Source: Bactericera cockerelli
Lineage: Eukaryota; Arthropoda; Insecta; Hemiptera; Triozidae
Direction: 5' to 3'
Assembly: GCA_024516035.1 (NCBI GenBank)
Contig: JAMCCL010000111.1
Location: 1 to 64,000, forward strand
DNA: 64,000 nucleotides
The position numbers were made by a program, and so were the translations under genes. Each line of letters begins with the position of its first letter. Positions within the stretch are counted from its first letter, which is position 1. Shown in pieces: positions 55,765 to 64,000 of this stretch. The notes beneath the pieces were generated by a model. It was not told where the DNA came from and ran no database searches. It was given only the letters and a program-made list of their open reading frames with translations.

Positions 55765-55885
55765 AGTGTCCCGGTAGCTTAGTGGTGTTAAGTCGTCTGT
55801 TTGGTAATCCAGAGGTCGCGGGTTCGAAACTTTAGCCGGGACATGACAAGTTATCCTCCCATTGCTTATTGCTGGAATAATGGGA
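55765..55885 (+). mobile_element. tRNA-derived SINE, Lys/Thr-like head
   Basis: tcccggtagcttagtggtg, ttggtaatccagaggtcgcg, ggttcgaaactttagccggg and acatgacaagttatcctccc. The outer 7 bp (tcccggt/gccggga) could pair, but the T-stem and anticodon loop are not tRNA-like. Sister of 47246. Confidence 0.72.
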
Positions 55886-56671
55886 ATCATTAGACTGAAT
55901 CGGCCAGTATGAATATTGAATAAGGCGATATTATTATGACTAGGTATAAAATTGAAGGAAAAAAAACAGTAGTTCAGCCAGATAAATGATCTAGTGGCAA
56001 AGTCTCGCATTCAGACAGGTCTAACAGAAAATAAAAATGTCTGAGAGGCTTCGATTAACAGGAGCATTAAAACAAAAGGCAAACTATTCTCGGTATTTTA
56101 CAATTTTATGGCACACCATTAAATTTCACTTTGGCATAAAATTATAATGTGATGCCTCCTCGTTATCGCCTCTGTGGAACTATAAATTCTGCAGACCTAG
56201 TCTCGTAGCTTTAGGCTGGGCTGTTTGTCACTTTCCAGAATAATAACAAAAGAGAATGCCAAAGGTTTGGCAACAACCTCTTCAAGGTATTAGAAGGGGA
56301 GGAGGGATGAAATTTTTTTCAGACAGGTGACTGCATATAATTTTAGTATGAAAGGGGGGGCAGCGACCCCCCTTTGCCCCCCTGCTCCTACTACGCCCAT
56401 GGAATTATCAGCACACTTGGATCAGGCTTTGTTTATTATTATTGTAAATTGTAAAACGCTCATTGTATAAAAATGTAAAAAAGATAATTTTTTTATAAAA
56501 ATAATAATAAAAGATTAGGATTCTCGTATAACATTTTGCTAGAATTGGTACTTGTGTTAATCACTTTGATTGAAGCTAAACATCCCGTCGCAAAGAAAAA
56601 CTGACTTAAAAATGCAAAAGTAAAATGTTCATATTTTCTCAACACAGAGATGTAGAAAACAACTTACTGTT
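55886..56671. other. intergenic sequence, nothing recognised
   Basis: No coding or repeat signal apart from a G/C-run phrase near 56355-56395 (aaaggggggg ... ccccctttgcccccct). Confidence 0.4.
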
Positions 56672-56930
56672 TAAGGCGGGTCGTACACTGAAGAAACGCG
56701 TTTCACGAAACGCATTTCTTGAAACGTGAAATTTGGATTTCACAAAACCGATAGATTGAAATACACAGAGGCGCGTACACTGGGTTACAAGAAACTACAG
56801 TTTCTAGAAATGCATGAAACGCGTTTCGTTGAAACCGAAATATTTGGTTTCGTGTGATTCAGTTTCGTGTGATCTCTCGGTGATAATTAATTAATAGTAT
56901 TTAATAGACCGTAGAGGTTATTATTATTTT

Positions 56931-57283
56931 GCCAGCCTCTGTGGCGTAACGGTTGTGACTACTGCCCGTAGTCCAGAGATCCTGAATTCGATCCCCGGTC
57001 GGAGCAGACTTTTCGCACAGAAAATTCTGTTCCCTCCAAACACGTGAGGCTGGCAATTCCGGCCCTACCCAGGCTGCGTGAGGTTAATGTGGGTAGCTGG
57101 TACGATTCCCAGAGAATGGAGGGTAAAACCTCCGTCCTAATCCAGGACGTTAAATTAAGTAGAATCGTTGGCGTTAGGAAGGGCATCCAGCCGTAAAAAT
57201 GTGCCAAAACCAACCAACCTCAACCATGAGTTTGAACAACGCCGACCCTGCTTAAGCGGGATAAGACAGAGTAAAAGAATAGG
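56931..57283 (+). mobile_element. tRNA-headed SINE, family A, complete, 18-bp target duplication
   Basis: The reference copy of the family. tRNA head: gccagcctctgtggcgtaac, cctgaattcgatccccggtc. Body: ggccctacccaggctgcgtg, aggttaatgtgggtagctgg, aatggagggtaaaacctccg. Then a variable part and a 3' tail aacgccgaccctgcttaagc with gggataagacagagta. agaggttattattatttt lies on both sides (56913-56930 and 57284-57301). Confidence 0.95.
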
Positions 57284-57330
57284 AGAGGTTATTATTATTT
57301 TATTGTTTTTTTTTTTCTACTCACAAAAAA

Positions 57331-57471
57331 ATGGACTTTCAAGTGAATCTGGTAGAGGCTGTAGAAAAGTATCCCTGCCTATATAATTAGAAGTTGAAAG
57401 AATATTCTAACAGGGACATTGTCCAAAGTAAATGGGAGATGGTGGCGCAAGAAGTGAACAGTACAGATTAG
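57331..57471 (+). pseudogene. broken MADF-domain fragment of the Harbinger-like element
   Basis: ATG at 57331 reads MDFQVNLVEAVEKYPCLYN, then a stop (57388-57390), then KLKEYSNRDIVQSKWEMVAQ and EVNST before a second stop. The pattern (L-EAV-KYPCLY, then Y-NRD-v...W-vA) is that of MADF, a DNA-binding domain. Only the first ~45 codons remain and one is a stop, so it cannot make protein. Confidence 0.75.
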
Positions 57472-57825
57472 TATTTTTCAAAGGTTTCTTATTTATTTAT
57501 TTTCCATGTAGGTAGACAATATCATCTTCATCGGATGACATGAAGAACGAAACTGAACTAAAAAAGTTTCACCAATGTGCGCGGTCTAGTGAAATGTGTT
57601 TCGTGAAATCCGTTGCATGAAATACGTTTCACGAAACGCGCTTCTTCAGTGTACGACCTGCCTAATGTCTCAACTTATATTTGACGAACTATGCTACAGT
57701 TGCAAGTCCTAGTAGAACCTAAGAACTATGTAGGACTGTAGGTATGTTTAGCGAATTTTGTTAACTTGCTGAAGAAAGAAAGTACATTGAACAGAAGGCG
57801 CAGTGAGGACAATCTTTTTATTATT

Positions 57826-58025
57826 AGTAGTATTACATTTTTTAAATTATTTATTAATAGGACATGATTATGTACAATCAAGTAATTATAAAAATAAAAA
57901 TACAAAATTTAGAACAGTATAAACAAGAAAAGAAAAGATAAACAACATAATTATATAAACAAATGTCCTAACCAAAGGGTGCGGGGCGGGAATATTCCTA
58001 TGACAATTTCTTCCGCCCAACCCTT
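57826..58025 (-). repeat. dispersed 3'-tail repeat (family E)
   Basis: Minus strand: gggttgggcggaagaaattg, cataggaatattcccgcccc, gcaccctttggttaggacat, ending in A/T sequence with taataata. Matches 59876-60070. Confidence 0.75.
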
Positions 58026-58089
58026 AATCTTAAGAATTATAAATAGAAAGCAATATCATAGGATGACATGAATAAAAAGAGAGCTAGTT

Positions 58090-58210
58090 ATTTGTTTTAT
58101 TATGTCCCCGGTATCCGAAGTACATGGAAAAACTCCGACCCCGCCGGGATTCGAACCCAGACCATTTGGAATGCAAGCCGCGCTTGCTACCGCTAGGCCA
58201 AAGTGACTAC
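58090..58210 (-). mobile_element. tRNA-derived SINE, family B-related
   Basis: Minus strand: gtagtcactttggcctagcg, gtagcaagcgcggcttgcat, ctgggttcgaatcccggcgg, ggtcggagtttttccatgta. Close to the head at 61935-62025. Confidence 0.8.
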
Positions 58211-58376
58211 TGGATGGCATTAATAAAATCTTCTTTTAAATTGTTACAGGTTCAAAAATAAGTGTTGTATCCTCCAAGGCCTCTTCTACAAGTCTCAAGA
58301 GGACCACTATTCATGAGGTTGCTTTCCATTAAGCCGTCAGCTCACCAGTGATTGTCTTCCGTCCGAACTAACCAAT

Positions 58377-58440
58377 ATGGCCACCATGAGATTCAGTTAT
58401 TTCTGTTCGGTGATGGTTTTCAGTGTGCTTGTTCCCTTAG
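58377..58440 (+). CDS. Lac: Lachesin-type gene, first coding exon (signal peptide)
   Basis: Encodes MATMRFSYFCSVMVFSVLVP plus one residue and a split codon: a typical signal peptide with a positive start and hydrophobic core. The donor is gtaagt at 58441. The exon ends with one base (g), which joins gc at 60536 to give Gly, followed by ASQRTPTISYI. Two starts are possible: ATG at 58377, or ATG at 58386, which has the stronger context (gccaccatga); both keep the signal peptide. A 5' UTR exon may begin near 58251 after ttgttacag, but this is uncertain. Gene symbol given by family resemblance. Confidence 0.82.
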
Positions 58441-58839
58441 GTAAGTTTAACTGTCTGTATATTATATGATTTTATACACTCAATACAATACTGTTGGCAT
58501 AATGGGACTACTTGTCTCTTGAAGCGTTCGGGGTATGATGGTCGCCAGCCATTAAAACCTTGGGAAAACTGCAAGCTAGCATGGCTTGTTAAGGTTGACT
58601 AGACCGTTTTCAGTTTATAGTCCTCTAGCAAGACACTGGTATTCTCCCTGTTTAACGTCGCCCCGCCAGCCAGTTCTATATCTCTTGCTAGAATGAGACT
58701 AAAAACTTTTTTTTTAATATTATTTTTTTTGTATGGTTTGATGACCGGATCAACCTACAAAGAGTTCGGGTCATTAGGAGAAATTTTCAGTAACCTTGAA
58801 TGAATCTTTATATTACAAAATATATGGAAATATTGTTAA

Positions 58840-59063
58840 CACGTTGAACACCATGAAATCCACCGGTGGGTACCATGGTGTTTTCCTGATGTCCCGTAAA
58901 AGTAACCGGTGGGTTTCATCCACATTTTTCAGAGCACACAATGATAATCACTCAGTCATGAAACCCACCGGTGACCTTAAGGAAACATAATTAAAAATCC
59001 CGATTTTGTCCCATGTACTTGGGAAAAACCTGGAAAGAAGCCTCGGTGTTTATGTTTAACGTG
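58840..59063. mobile_element. piggyBac-like MITE, TTAA-flanked
   Basis: TTAA at 58836-58839 and 59064-59067. The ends cacgttgaacacc and (complement) cacgttaaacataaacacc are inverted. Inside, accggtgggt and acccaccggt are arranged as inner inverted repeats. The TTAA target is the hallmark of piggyBac-type elements; no transposase is present. Confidence 0.75.
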
Positions 59064-59474
59064 TTAAAAAAACTATCTGTGACGACATAACTGTTTTAAC
59101 GAGTGACATACCTGTTAACTCATGGATAAAATGAATGAGTGAATTAAGATCAAATCAGTTGATCAGTCTCGTGTTTATGCATGATATCAGATTGATTTTG
59201 ATTTTATAAAGTTGTCCGCGACTGTCCCAAACTATTCTTTCATAATATTTTTCATTACGTGAGAGATAGGCACAGATACCAATATCACGTCAGTTTGAGG
59301 ATTGTATGGACGCACAGACACAATATATAGGCTCTTGTATTGTCCATAAAATATGTACCATTGTACCTATATTAATTTTTTATCATGTTTATGTTGATCA
59401 CTTTCGTGATATCACAACTACTCAAACTTTCTAAATCTACGCTGAAACCGTGACTTGAACCACCGACCTCCAAG

Positions 59475-59670
59475 TTACAAGTCCGCCACCCTATCGATCG
59501 TCTGGTAATTCAGGTGGTGTAGGGATCTGTTGGTTCGAATCTCACCCAGTGCACATTTTTTTCCTGATTCATTTGAGTTTGTGACCACATAATAATAAGA
59601 CTCTGAGGGTAAGGTGCTAGAAAATGCTCTGAGCATTAACCTCGCCTCGTGGTTACCTTCCACTAAAGAC
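59475..59670 (+). mobile_element. tRNA-derived SINE, family D
   Basis: atcgtctggtaattcaggtg, ggttcgaatctcacccagtg, then cctgattcatttgagtttgt, gaccacataataataagact, agaaaatgctctgagcatta and acctcgcctcgtggttac. Same order as 31903-32135. Confidence 0.8.
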
Positions 59671-59768
59671 TGTTATTATTATGGGAGTGTTTCTCATTTA
59701 TTTAAATGGTACAAAGTATTTTATCCATGGGCTTAACAGCAAACATAGATAAATATCAGGTTGAGGTT

Positions 59769-59802
59769 GGAGGAGGAGGAGGAGGAGGAGGAGGAGGAGG
59801 AG
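59769..59802. repeat. GGA microsatellite
   Basis: (gga)n, about eleven units. Confidence 0.9.
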
Positions 59803-59875
59803 TGAATCTTCAGAAGCTTAGAGCTTTTCTCACAATTCTGCAAGTTTCAAGGAGGACATTCTGCTGAATCTTCGA

Positions 59876-60070
59876 TAGGAAGAGATTGCCATAGGCAATA
59901 ACCCCGCCCTTTAGTTAGGACATATATTATGTTTTCAAATGTATTTTCTATTCTTTTTCATTTTTATTGTATATATTGTTTTTTTTTCATTTTTTCACTG
60001 TTAAAATTATTATTCATAAGTACATAATGTCCTTTTGTATCTAATAAAGAATTGTATAATAATAATAATA
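59876..60070 (+). repeat. dispersed 3'-tail repeat (family E)
   Basis: agagattgccataggcaata, accccgccctttagttagga, A/T-rich stretch, then tctaataaagaattgtataa and taataataat. The AATAAA followed by a simple-repeat end looks like a retroposon 3' end. Confidence 0.75.
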
Positions 60071-60084
60071 TGAATCAAACAACT

Positions 60085-60412
60085 TCAGGAGACTTGATCT
60101 TCGGATCCGCTCCTGAAGTTACAACACCAGGAGACTTGATCATATCGCCGCTGCAAACACAAACTGTCGTATCTGCAAATTTTCAGGAAGCGCACATAGT
60201 AGTTTGAAACATCCTTTTTCACGTCACGAACTGTCGTATCTGTATCTCAACTCCTTCCCAAAGTATTCAAGTTTTAAGGTTAGTCGTATGTGAGTTTCAA
60301 AGATTCTCAGCAAGCACGAACCACTATGTGCGCTTCTTAACTGAAAATGGCAAAATTTGCAGATACGACAGTTTGTGTTTGCAGCGGCGATATGATCCGC
60401 TCCTGGTGTAAT
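60085..60412. mobile_element. hairpin (foldback/MITE-like) element upstream of Lachesin exon 2
   Basis: Left arm 60120-60190 (acaccaggagacttgatcat, gccgctgcaaacacaaactg, tcgtatctgcaaatttt). Right arm 60345-60412 is its complement with few mismatches. The loop of ~155 bp repeats part of the arm (actgtcgtatctg at 60229). A smaller inverted pair (cttcaggag ... ctcctgaag) lies at 60085-60119. Confidence 0.75.
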
Positions 60413-60414
60413 AC

Positions 60415-60445
60415 CCTTTGGAAGGTAATAATTACCTTCCAAAGG
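60415..60445. repeat. perfect 31-bp palindrome
   Basis: cctttggaaggtaat, one A, then the exact complement attaccttccaaagg. It adjoins the hairpin element and lies 90 bp before Lachesin exon 2. Confidence 0.9.
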
Positions 60446-60535
60446 AGAGAAAGTGGAAAATAATAATAATAATAGGATGTAGGATGCTTTTTATTATTAT
60501 TATTATTAACAAAAATATTCCCCCTCCTCCGCCAG

Positions 60536-60777
60536 GCGCGTCCCAGCGCACCCCCACCATCTCCTACATCTCCCAGGAGCAGATCAAGGACATCGCCGAG
60601 AGGGCAGAGCTTAAGTGCAGCGTCCAGTATTCGGACGAGTACCCGGTCATCTGGATGAAGATGGACACGGCGAAGAAAATGGAGCCCCTGCCCATCTCCA
60701 TGAGTGGGTCCCTGATTGTGCACGACTCCCGCTTCAAGCTGACGGTGGTGCCTGAGACCTCCACGTATATGCTCACG
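60536..60777 (+). CDS. Lac: Lachesin-type gene, second coding exon (first Ig domain, part)
   Basis: Reads QRTPTISYISQEQIKDI, then AELKCSVQYSDEYPVIWMKM (first Ig cysteine in the B strand and Trp in the C strand), SGSLIVHDSRFKLTV and STYMLT. Insect Lachesin begins its mature protein with a very similar TPTISYI-QEQIKDI and LxCSVQYA--YPV block, so this is the start of Ig domain 1. Lachesin is a GPI-linked immunoglobulin-family adhesion protein of septate junctions and the nervous system. The acceptor is tccgccag before 60536; the donor is gtaagc at 60778, phase 0. The second cysteine and later Ig domains must lie in exons beyond the window. A Lachesin paralogue remains possible. Confidence 0.9.
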
Positions 60778-60806
60778 GTAAGCACGGTCACAAGAACAGT
60801 CTTTAA

Positions 60807-61088
60807 CACATTGTGTGCCACGTCGCTCATATTGAGAGACAGTCTGGTATTGTGAGAGGCCGCGTCTCTCATATTGAGCGACACTAGATCACACTTTGAA
60901 GAATTGTCTTTCAATAAAAGAAAAAAATACTGTAACGTAAATAGAAAGTAGGTGTCTCTCAATATGAGCGACGTGGCCCCATATAAAAGACAAACTTTCG
61001 GGGGGCCTCGTCTCTCACATTTAGAAACAATCTTTTGTATTGTGACTCCTGGGGATAAACATGATTTTGGGACTTGGCACACAATGTG
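60807..61088. mobile_element. piggyBac-like MITE in Lachesin intron
   Basis: TTAA at 60803-60806 and 61089-61092; inverted ends cacattgtgtgcca and tggcacacaatgtg (14 of 14). The interior holds tctctcatattgag and ctcaatatgagcgac in opposite orientation. It lies 26 bp after the exon 2 donor. Confidence 0.82.
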
Positions 61089-61196
61089 TTAAGGTCCAGT
61101 GCATGTACCACATGCATTGTTTTGTTTGCTCATCAGGTCCAGCTGTTTCGGAAAGAAACGAAGCGCTACGGTCCAGTTTGTAGACGATTTCCATGT

Positions 61197-61625
61197 GATG
61201 CAAAGGCTAGATGGAAATCGATCTTCTTTTTCTTTTATTAATTATGTTTACAGCTGTTGCTAGAAGAATTAAACGTACGAATATATGCTCACGGTAAGAA
61301 CTGGCTGACGCAAAGGCCAGATGGAAATTGGTTTTCTTTATTCTTTTATTATGCAAATAAAATTACAAATTACAAAATTACAAATTAATTATGTTTACAC
61401 CTGTTGCTAGAAGAATTAAACGTACGAGTAAATGCCCACGGTAAGCACTGGCTGACGCAAAGGCCAGATGGAGATTGGTTTTCTTTATTCTTTTATTAAT
61501 TATGTTTACACCTGTTGCTAGAAGAATTAAACGTACAAGTATATGCTCACGGTAAGAACCCGCTGACGCAAAGGTCAGATGGACATTGATCTTTTTTTCT
61601 TTTTTACTTTGTTTACACCTGTTAA
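61197..61625. repeat. ~110-145-bp tandem repeat, four units, carrying a copy of the exon-2 donor
   Basis: gacgcaaaggccagatgga (or variants) opens units at about 61197, 61309, 61453 and 61564. gttgctagaagaattaaacg recurs in the first three. Each of these three ends in an [a/t]atgc-ccacggtaag block. tatatgctcacggtaag is identical at 61282-61298, 61540-61556 and at the true exon boundary 60766-60782. The second unit has an extra A/T-rich insertion. Confidence 0.85.
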
Positions 61626-61676
61626 AAAGAAAAGAACTGGTTATTTGTGTTATTATGTCACAATTATCAGTGGGTA

Positions 61677-62025
61677 TCATCGACATTACGAGAACTAATG
61701 CTAATGCGTCATATTCCAGTATTTATCTCGTAATGCCGCCAATGGTCGTTGCCCACTCTACAACTACCCCAATTGTCCTCACGAGGTTAGGGTAGGCATG
61801 GGTAGCATCGACATTACGAGAACTAATGCTAATGCGTCATATTCCAGTATTTATCTCGTAATGCCGCCACTGGTCGTTGCCCACTATACAACTACCCCAA
61901 ATGCACGAGGTTAGGGTAGGCCCCGATATCCAAAGTACAGAGCCGAAAAAATTCCGACCCTGCCGGGATTCAAACCATGGTCACCTGGAGTGCATGCCGA
62001 GCATGCTGCCGCTAGGTCAAGTGAC
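61677..62025 (-). mobile_element. SINE family B-related copy with a duplicated body segment
   Basis: The minus-strand head (61935-62025) includes gtcacttgacctagcggcag and a B-box-like gtttgaatcccggcaggg. tcgacattacgagaactaat and gtcgttgcccact appear twice (from 61679 and from 61808), a ~129-bp tandem duplication. Homologous to 29770-30072. Confidence 0.75.
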
Positions 62026-62049
62026 TATTTTTACACCTGTTAAGCTAGA

Positions 62050-62345
62050 AACATTCTTCTTCTTCTACTACTCTGTCTTATCCCGCTTAAGCAGGGTCGA
62101 CGTTTCTGGTCAGTCTCTTCCAGTTGAATAGATTTTGTGCATCAGCTGGTCTACTCCTTTTTCTCTCATGTCCTCTAAAATACAACTTTTCCACGATTTT
62201 TTAGGTCTACCTCTACCTCTCTTTCCTGATACTTCCATATTCCTCATTTTCTTCCCGATGTAATAATCTTCTCTTCTTTCAATTATGTCCAAGCCACTGC
62301 AATCGTCTCCCTTGCAGTTTCTTTGAGATTTCTACAACTTTCACT
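62050..62345 (-). pseudogene. LINE 3' end: C-terminus of a non-LTR reverse transcriptase
   Basis: Minus strand gives LQGRRLQWLGH, then, in a shifted frame, ERREDYYIGKKMRNMEVSGK, RGRGRPKKSW and LEDMREKG. This is the conserved tail of insect LINE endonuclease/reverse-transcriptase proteins (RWxGHxxR, RGRPKxxW, DMxxxG). A further shift gives KRLTRNVDPA and a stop. The 3' end is cgaccctgcttaagcgggat and aagacagagta with a gaagaagaag tail. At least two frameshifts; dead. Confidence 0.88.
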
Positions 62346-63245
62346 CTTTCTCTGATTTCAACAATTAGCTAGAAGCATTAACAGAAAATAACTAACGCAG
62401 TCTGATGTTCTTTCAGTCATTTGATATGAAAGAACATTAAAAAAATCAGTCATACGAATATCACTCCTTCTATTTGTTTCCTTTAGTTCAAATTGATATT
62501 TTTGTGTGGAAGGCAGGAAAAAATGTTTTAAAGACACCCAGGTCCACCTTATCTTGTCCTGGGGTGTGGAATTTCCACCCAATAAAAACCGGCCTAACCT
62601 ACTAGCTGACCGCGCTTGGTGATAAAAAATACATCAAGGTAAGCCAGACACGCCCTCAAGTGGGAGTTTCAACCAATCACAGCACACTATACCCCGACTT
62701 GAGGGATAGTCTAGTTTATCTTAAGATCTTAACCTTAATCCTGTTCTATTATTCGGCCCTAAGATTATTGTGTTAACAATAGATAATTCTTTCAACCTTA
62801 TTTTAACTTAAATCCTGTTTTATAGTTTTGTTATTTGGCCCTAAGTAAAAAAGAAGCATGTTCAAATGACGAAGGGATGTAACGAGCACCAGAATACCGT
62901 CAATGGGACGTTTAACACACCAGATCTGCTGACATTATCATGAAAATCTAAGATTAGCATGAAATATGTAAATCAGATTTGATATAAACACCTCACAGAA
63001 GCAAATCTCTGTAATTAAAAGTACCTGACAACTAATCCCCCCTAAGACAAGATTATTGAGCGGTTAAGAAGGATTACTGATCAGTTTACACCTCGCAACA
63101 TTTAAAATGATTATAATTAGTAGCTATTACGCCCCTAGTGTTATGATATCAAGCACTTTAATATGAATGATACACTCAGTGTCACAAAAAGTAGATCAAA
63201 GAGGACATATTATATTATGAGTTGAACTCGTTCATTTGTTAAAAA
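62346..63245. other. Lachesin-gene intron (presumed), nothing firmly recognised
   Basis: AT-rich. Contains an accaatcacagcacac phrase near 62675 related to the hairpin at 2030-2212, and a repeated taacctta/atcctgtt phrase at about 62730-62820. Confidence 0.4.
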
Positions 63246-63249
63246 ATAA

Positions 63250-63640
63250 TAATATGAAACCGTTTATTGGTAATCAAGAGGTTAAAGCACAAGTCTGGTA
63301 ATCCAGGTAGCGAAGGGATCCATTGGTCAGAGTCCCAGCCAATGCATGCATTTTTCTTCATTTATTTGTGCTTGAGATCACATAAGAATAAGGGCGGAGT
63401 TAATTGGTAATACCTCTGTGGCGCTAAGTCTCGGATTGCGTACTGTGTAAGATAGGTAAAACTGAAGCTGAGCAATGACTTAAGTCCTAGAATTTGTCTA
63501 TTAATTTTACCCTAAGGCTCCTAGGGTTAGGGGGTAGAAAATGCTTTGAGCATTAACGACCTGTCTACTGACAGAGTTAAATCGAATAATAAATAAGAGA
63601 AAAAGAAGAAGAAGAACAAGAAGAAGAAGAAGAAGAAGAA
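63250..63640 (+). mobile_element. tRNA-derived SINE, family D, with GAA tail
   Basis: gtaatcaagaggttaaagca, ctggtaatccaggtagcg, catttgtgcttgag-type body, gtagaaaatgctttgagcat, taacgacctgtctactgac, then aataataaataagagaaaa and (gaa)n. Confidence 0.72.
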
Positions 63641-63652
63641 GAAGAAAAAAAA

Positions 63653-63683
<31 letters not shown>

Positions 63684-63690
63684 CATAAAA
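63600..63690. repeat. GAA, poly(A) and CA microsatellite run
   Basis: (gaa)n, then about 26 A, then (ac)n, probably grown from the SINE tail. Confidence 0.9.
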
Positions 63691-64000
63691 AAAATGTAAA
63701 AACGACCCTGATTTTTTTTTTGTTGAAAGTGTTATGCTAAATTTTTGTAATTTTTTTTTTTTTTAGATGCCAATTTAAAAAGTAAAAAAGTACTTTTCAG
63801 ATAACGACATCATGTCCTTTTTTGTGTGAAGCTGAGTATATAATAAACATATCTTTGTAAAGTGATGCAGCCGGATTGAATGGGAATAAATGAGATTTTA
63901 ATAATATTAAAAGCTCATTAATTCCTGTTATAGAGATACCTGGGAATATGTTACCTGATAATTAGCTTGTTCCCTTGCTCTGGCTCTGTAATGATAATAA
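63691..64000. other. window end, nothing recognised
   Basis: AT-rich sequence; no exon of the Lachesin gene seen. Confidence 0.4.

Larger units (their letters stand above)
56675..57662. mobile_element. PIF/Harbinger-like DNA transposon relic
   Basis: The terminal inverted repeats ggcgggtcgtacactgaaga and (complement of the right end) ggcaggtcgtacactgaaga continue for about 40 bp, with cgcgtttcacgaaacg shared. taa flanks both ends (56672-56674 and 57663-57665), the TWA-type 3-bp duplication typical of PIF/Harbinger. A broken MADF-domain frame lies inside at 57331; Harbinger elements are known to encode a MADF/Myb-like DNA-binding protein as well as a transposase. No transposase remains. A SINE has inserted at 56931. 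Confidence 0.85.
58441..60535 (+). other. Lac: Lachesin-type gene, first intron in view
   Basis: gtaagt to tccgccag, 2095 bp, phase 1. It carries SINE and MITE copies listed separately. The region 58490-58720 contains phrases (aatgggactac, gtttaacgtcgc) that are relics of the SINE body. Confidence 0.8.

Noticed and set aside
55765..55850. Possible tRNA gene with a 7-bp acceptor-like pairing
   Set aside because: T-stem 3' half and anticodon loop are not tRNA-like, and a sister copy at 47246 with the same flank marks it as a SINE.
60564..61082. 172-codon minus-strand frame
   Set aside because: Shadow of Lachesin exon 2 running into the TTAA-flanked MITE.

Overview
This is a window of AT-rich, intron-rich, repeat-dense animal nuclear DNA, most likely from an insect. 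Two host genes can be identified, both on the + strand. One is the last two coding exons of the pigmentation gene yellow (yellow-y type, 1532-1798 and 35219-36006). They are separated by a 33.4 kb intron, and the splice phases agree. The other is the first two coding exons of a Lachesin-type immunoglobulin cell-adhesion gene (58377-58440 and 60536-60777), which runs off the right edge. The sequence does not settle the insect order; a hemipteran is possible but only a guess.

Nearly everything else is repeats. In the yellow intron, from left to right: a 7-unit ~272-bp GC-rich tandem array (5657-7500); a 2.6 kb palindromic (foldback) element; a non-LTR retrotransposon fragment; SINEs and a MITE; a second, almost identical 2.6 kb palindrome; a complete, apparently very young BEL/Pao LTR retrotransposon (17718-25466) with matching 410-bp LTRs and an intact 1735-codon Gag-Pol frame, inserted inside an older SINE; a 5S-rRNA-derived SINE; a decayed second BEL/Pao fragment; a 21-bp minisatellite; and several tRNA-derived SINE copies. 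Between yellow and Lachesin lie a 77-bp array, a pyrimidine-rich 29-bp array, a ~6 kb satellite of ~59-bp units (40560-46497), purine-rich low-complexity tracts, more SINEs, and a PIF/Harbinger-like relic carrying a broken MADF domain. The Lachesin introns hold two TTAA-flanked piggyBac-like MITEs, a hairpin element and a tandem repeat that reproduces the exon-2 splice-donor sequence.

The most interesting structure is in the mobile elements. (a) Two nearly identical giant palindromes sit in the same intron. (b) tRNA-headed and 5S-rRNA-headed SINEs share one central body. (c) The tRNA-headed SINE ends in the 3' end of a LINE that is also present in the window. No functional tRNA gene, rRNA gene, CRISPR array or operon was found. 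Most short open frames fall in repeats and are not genes.
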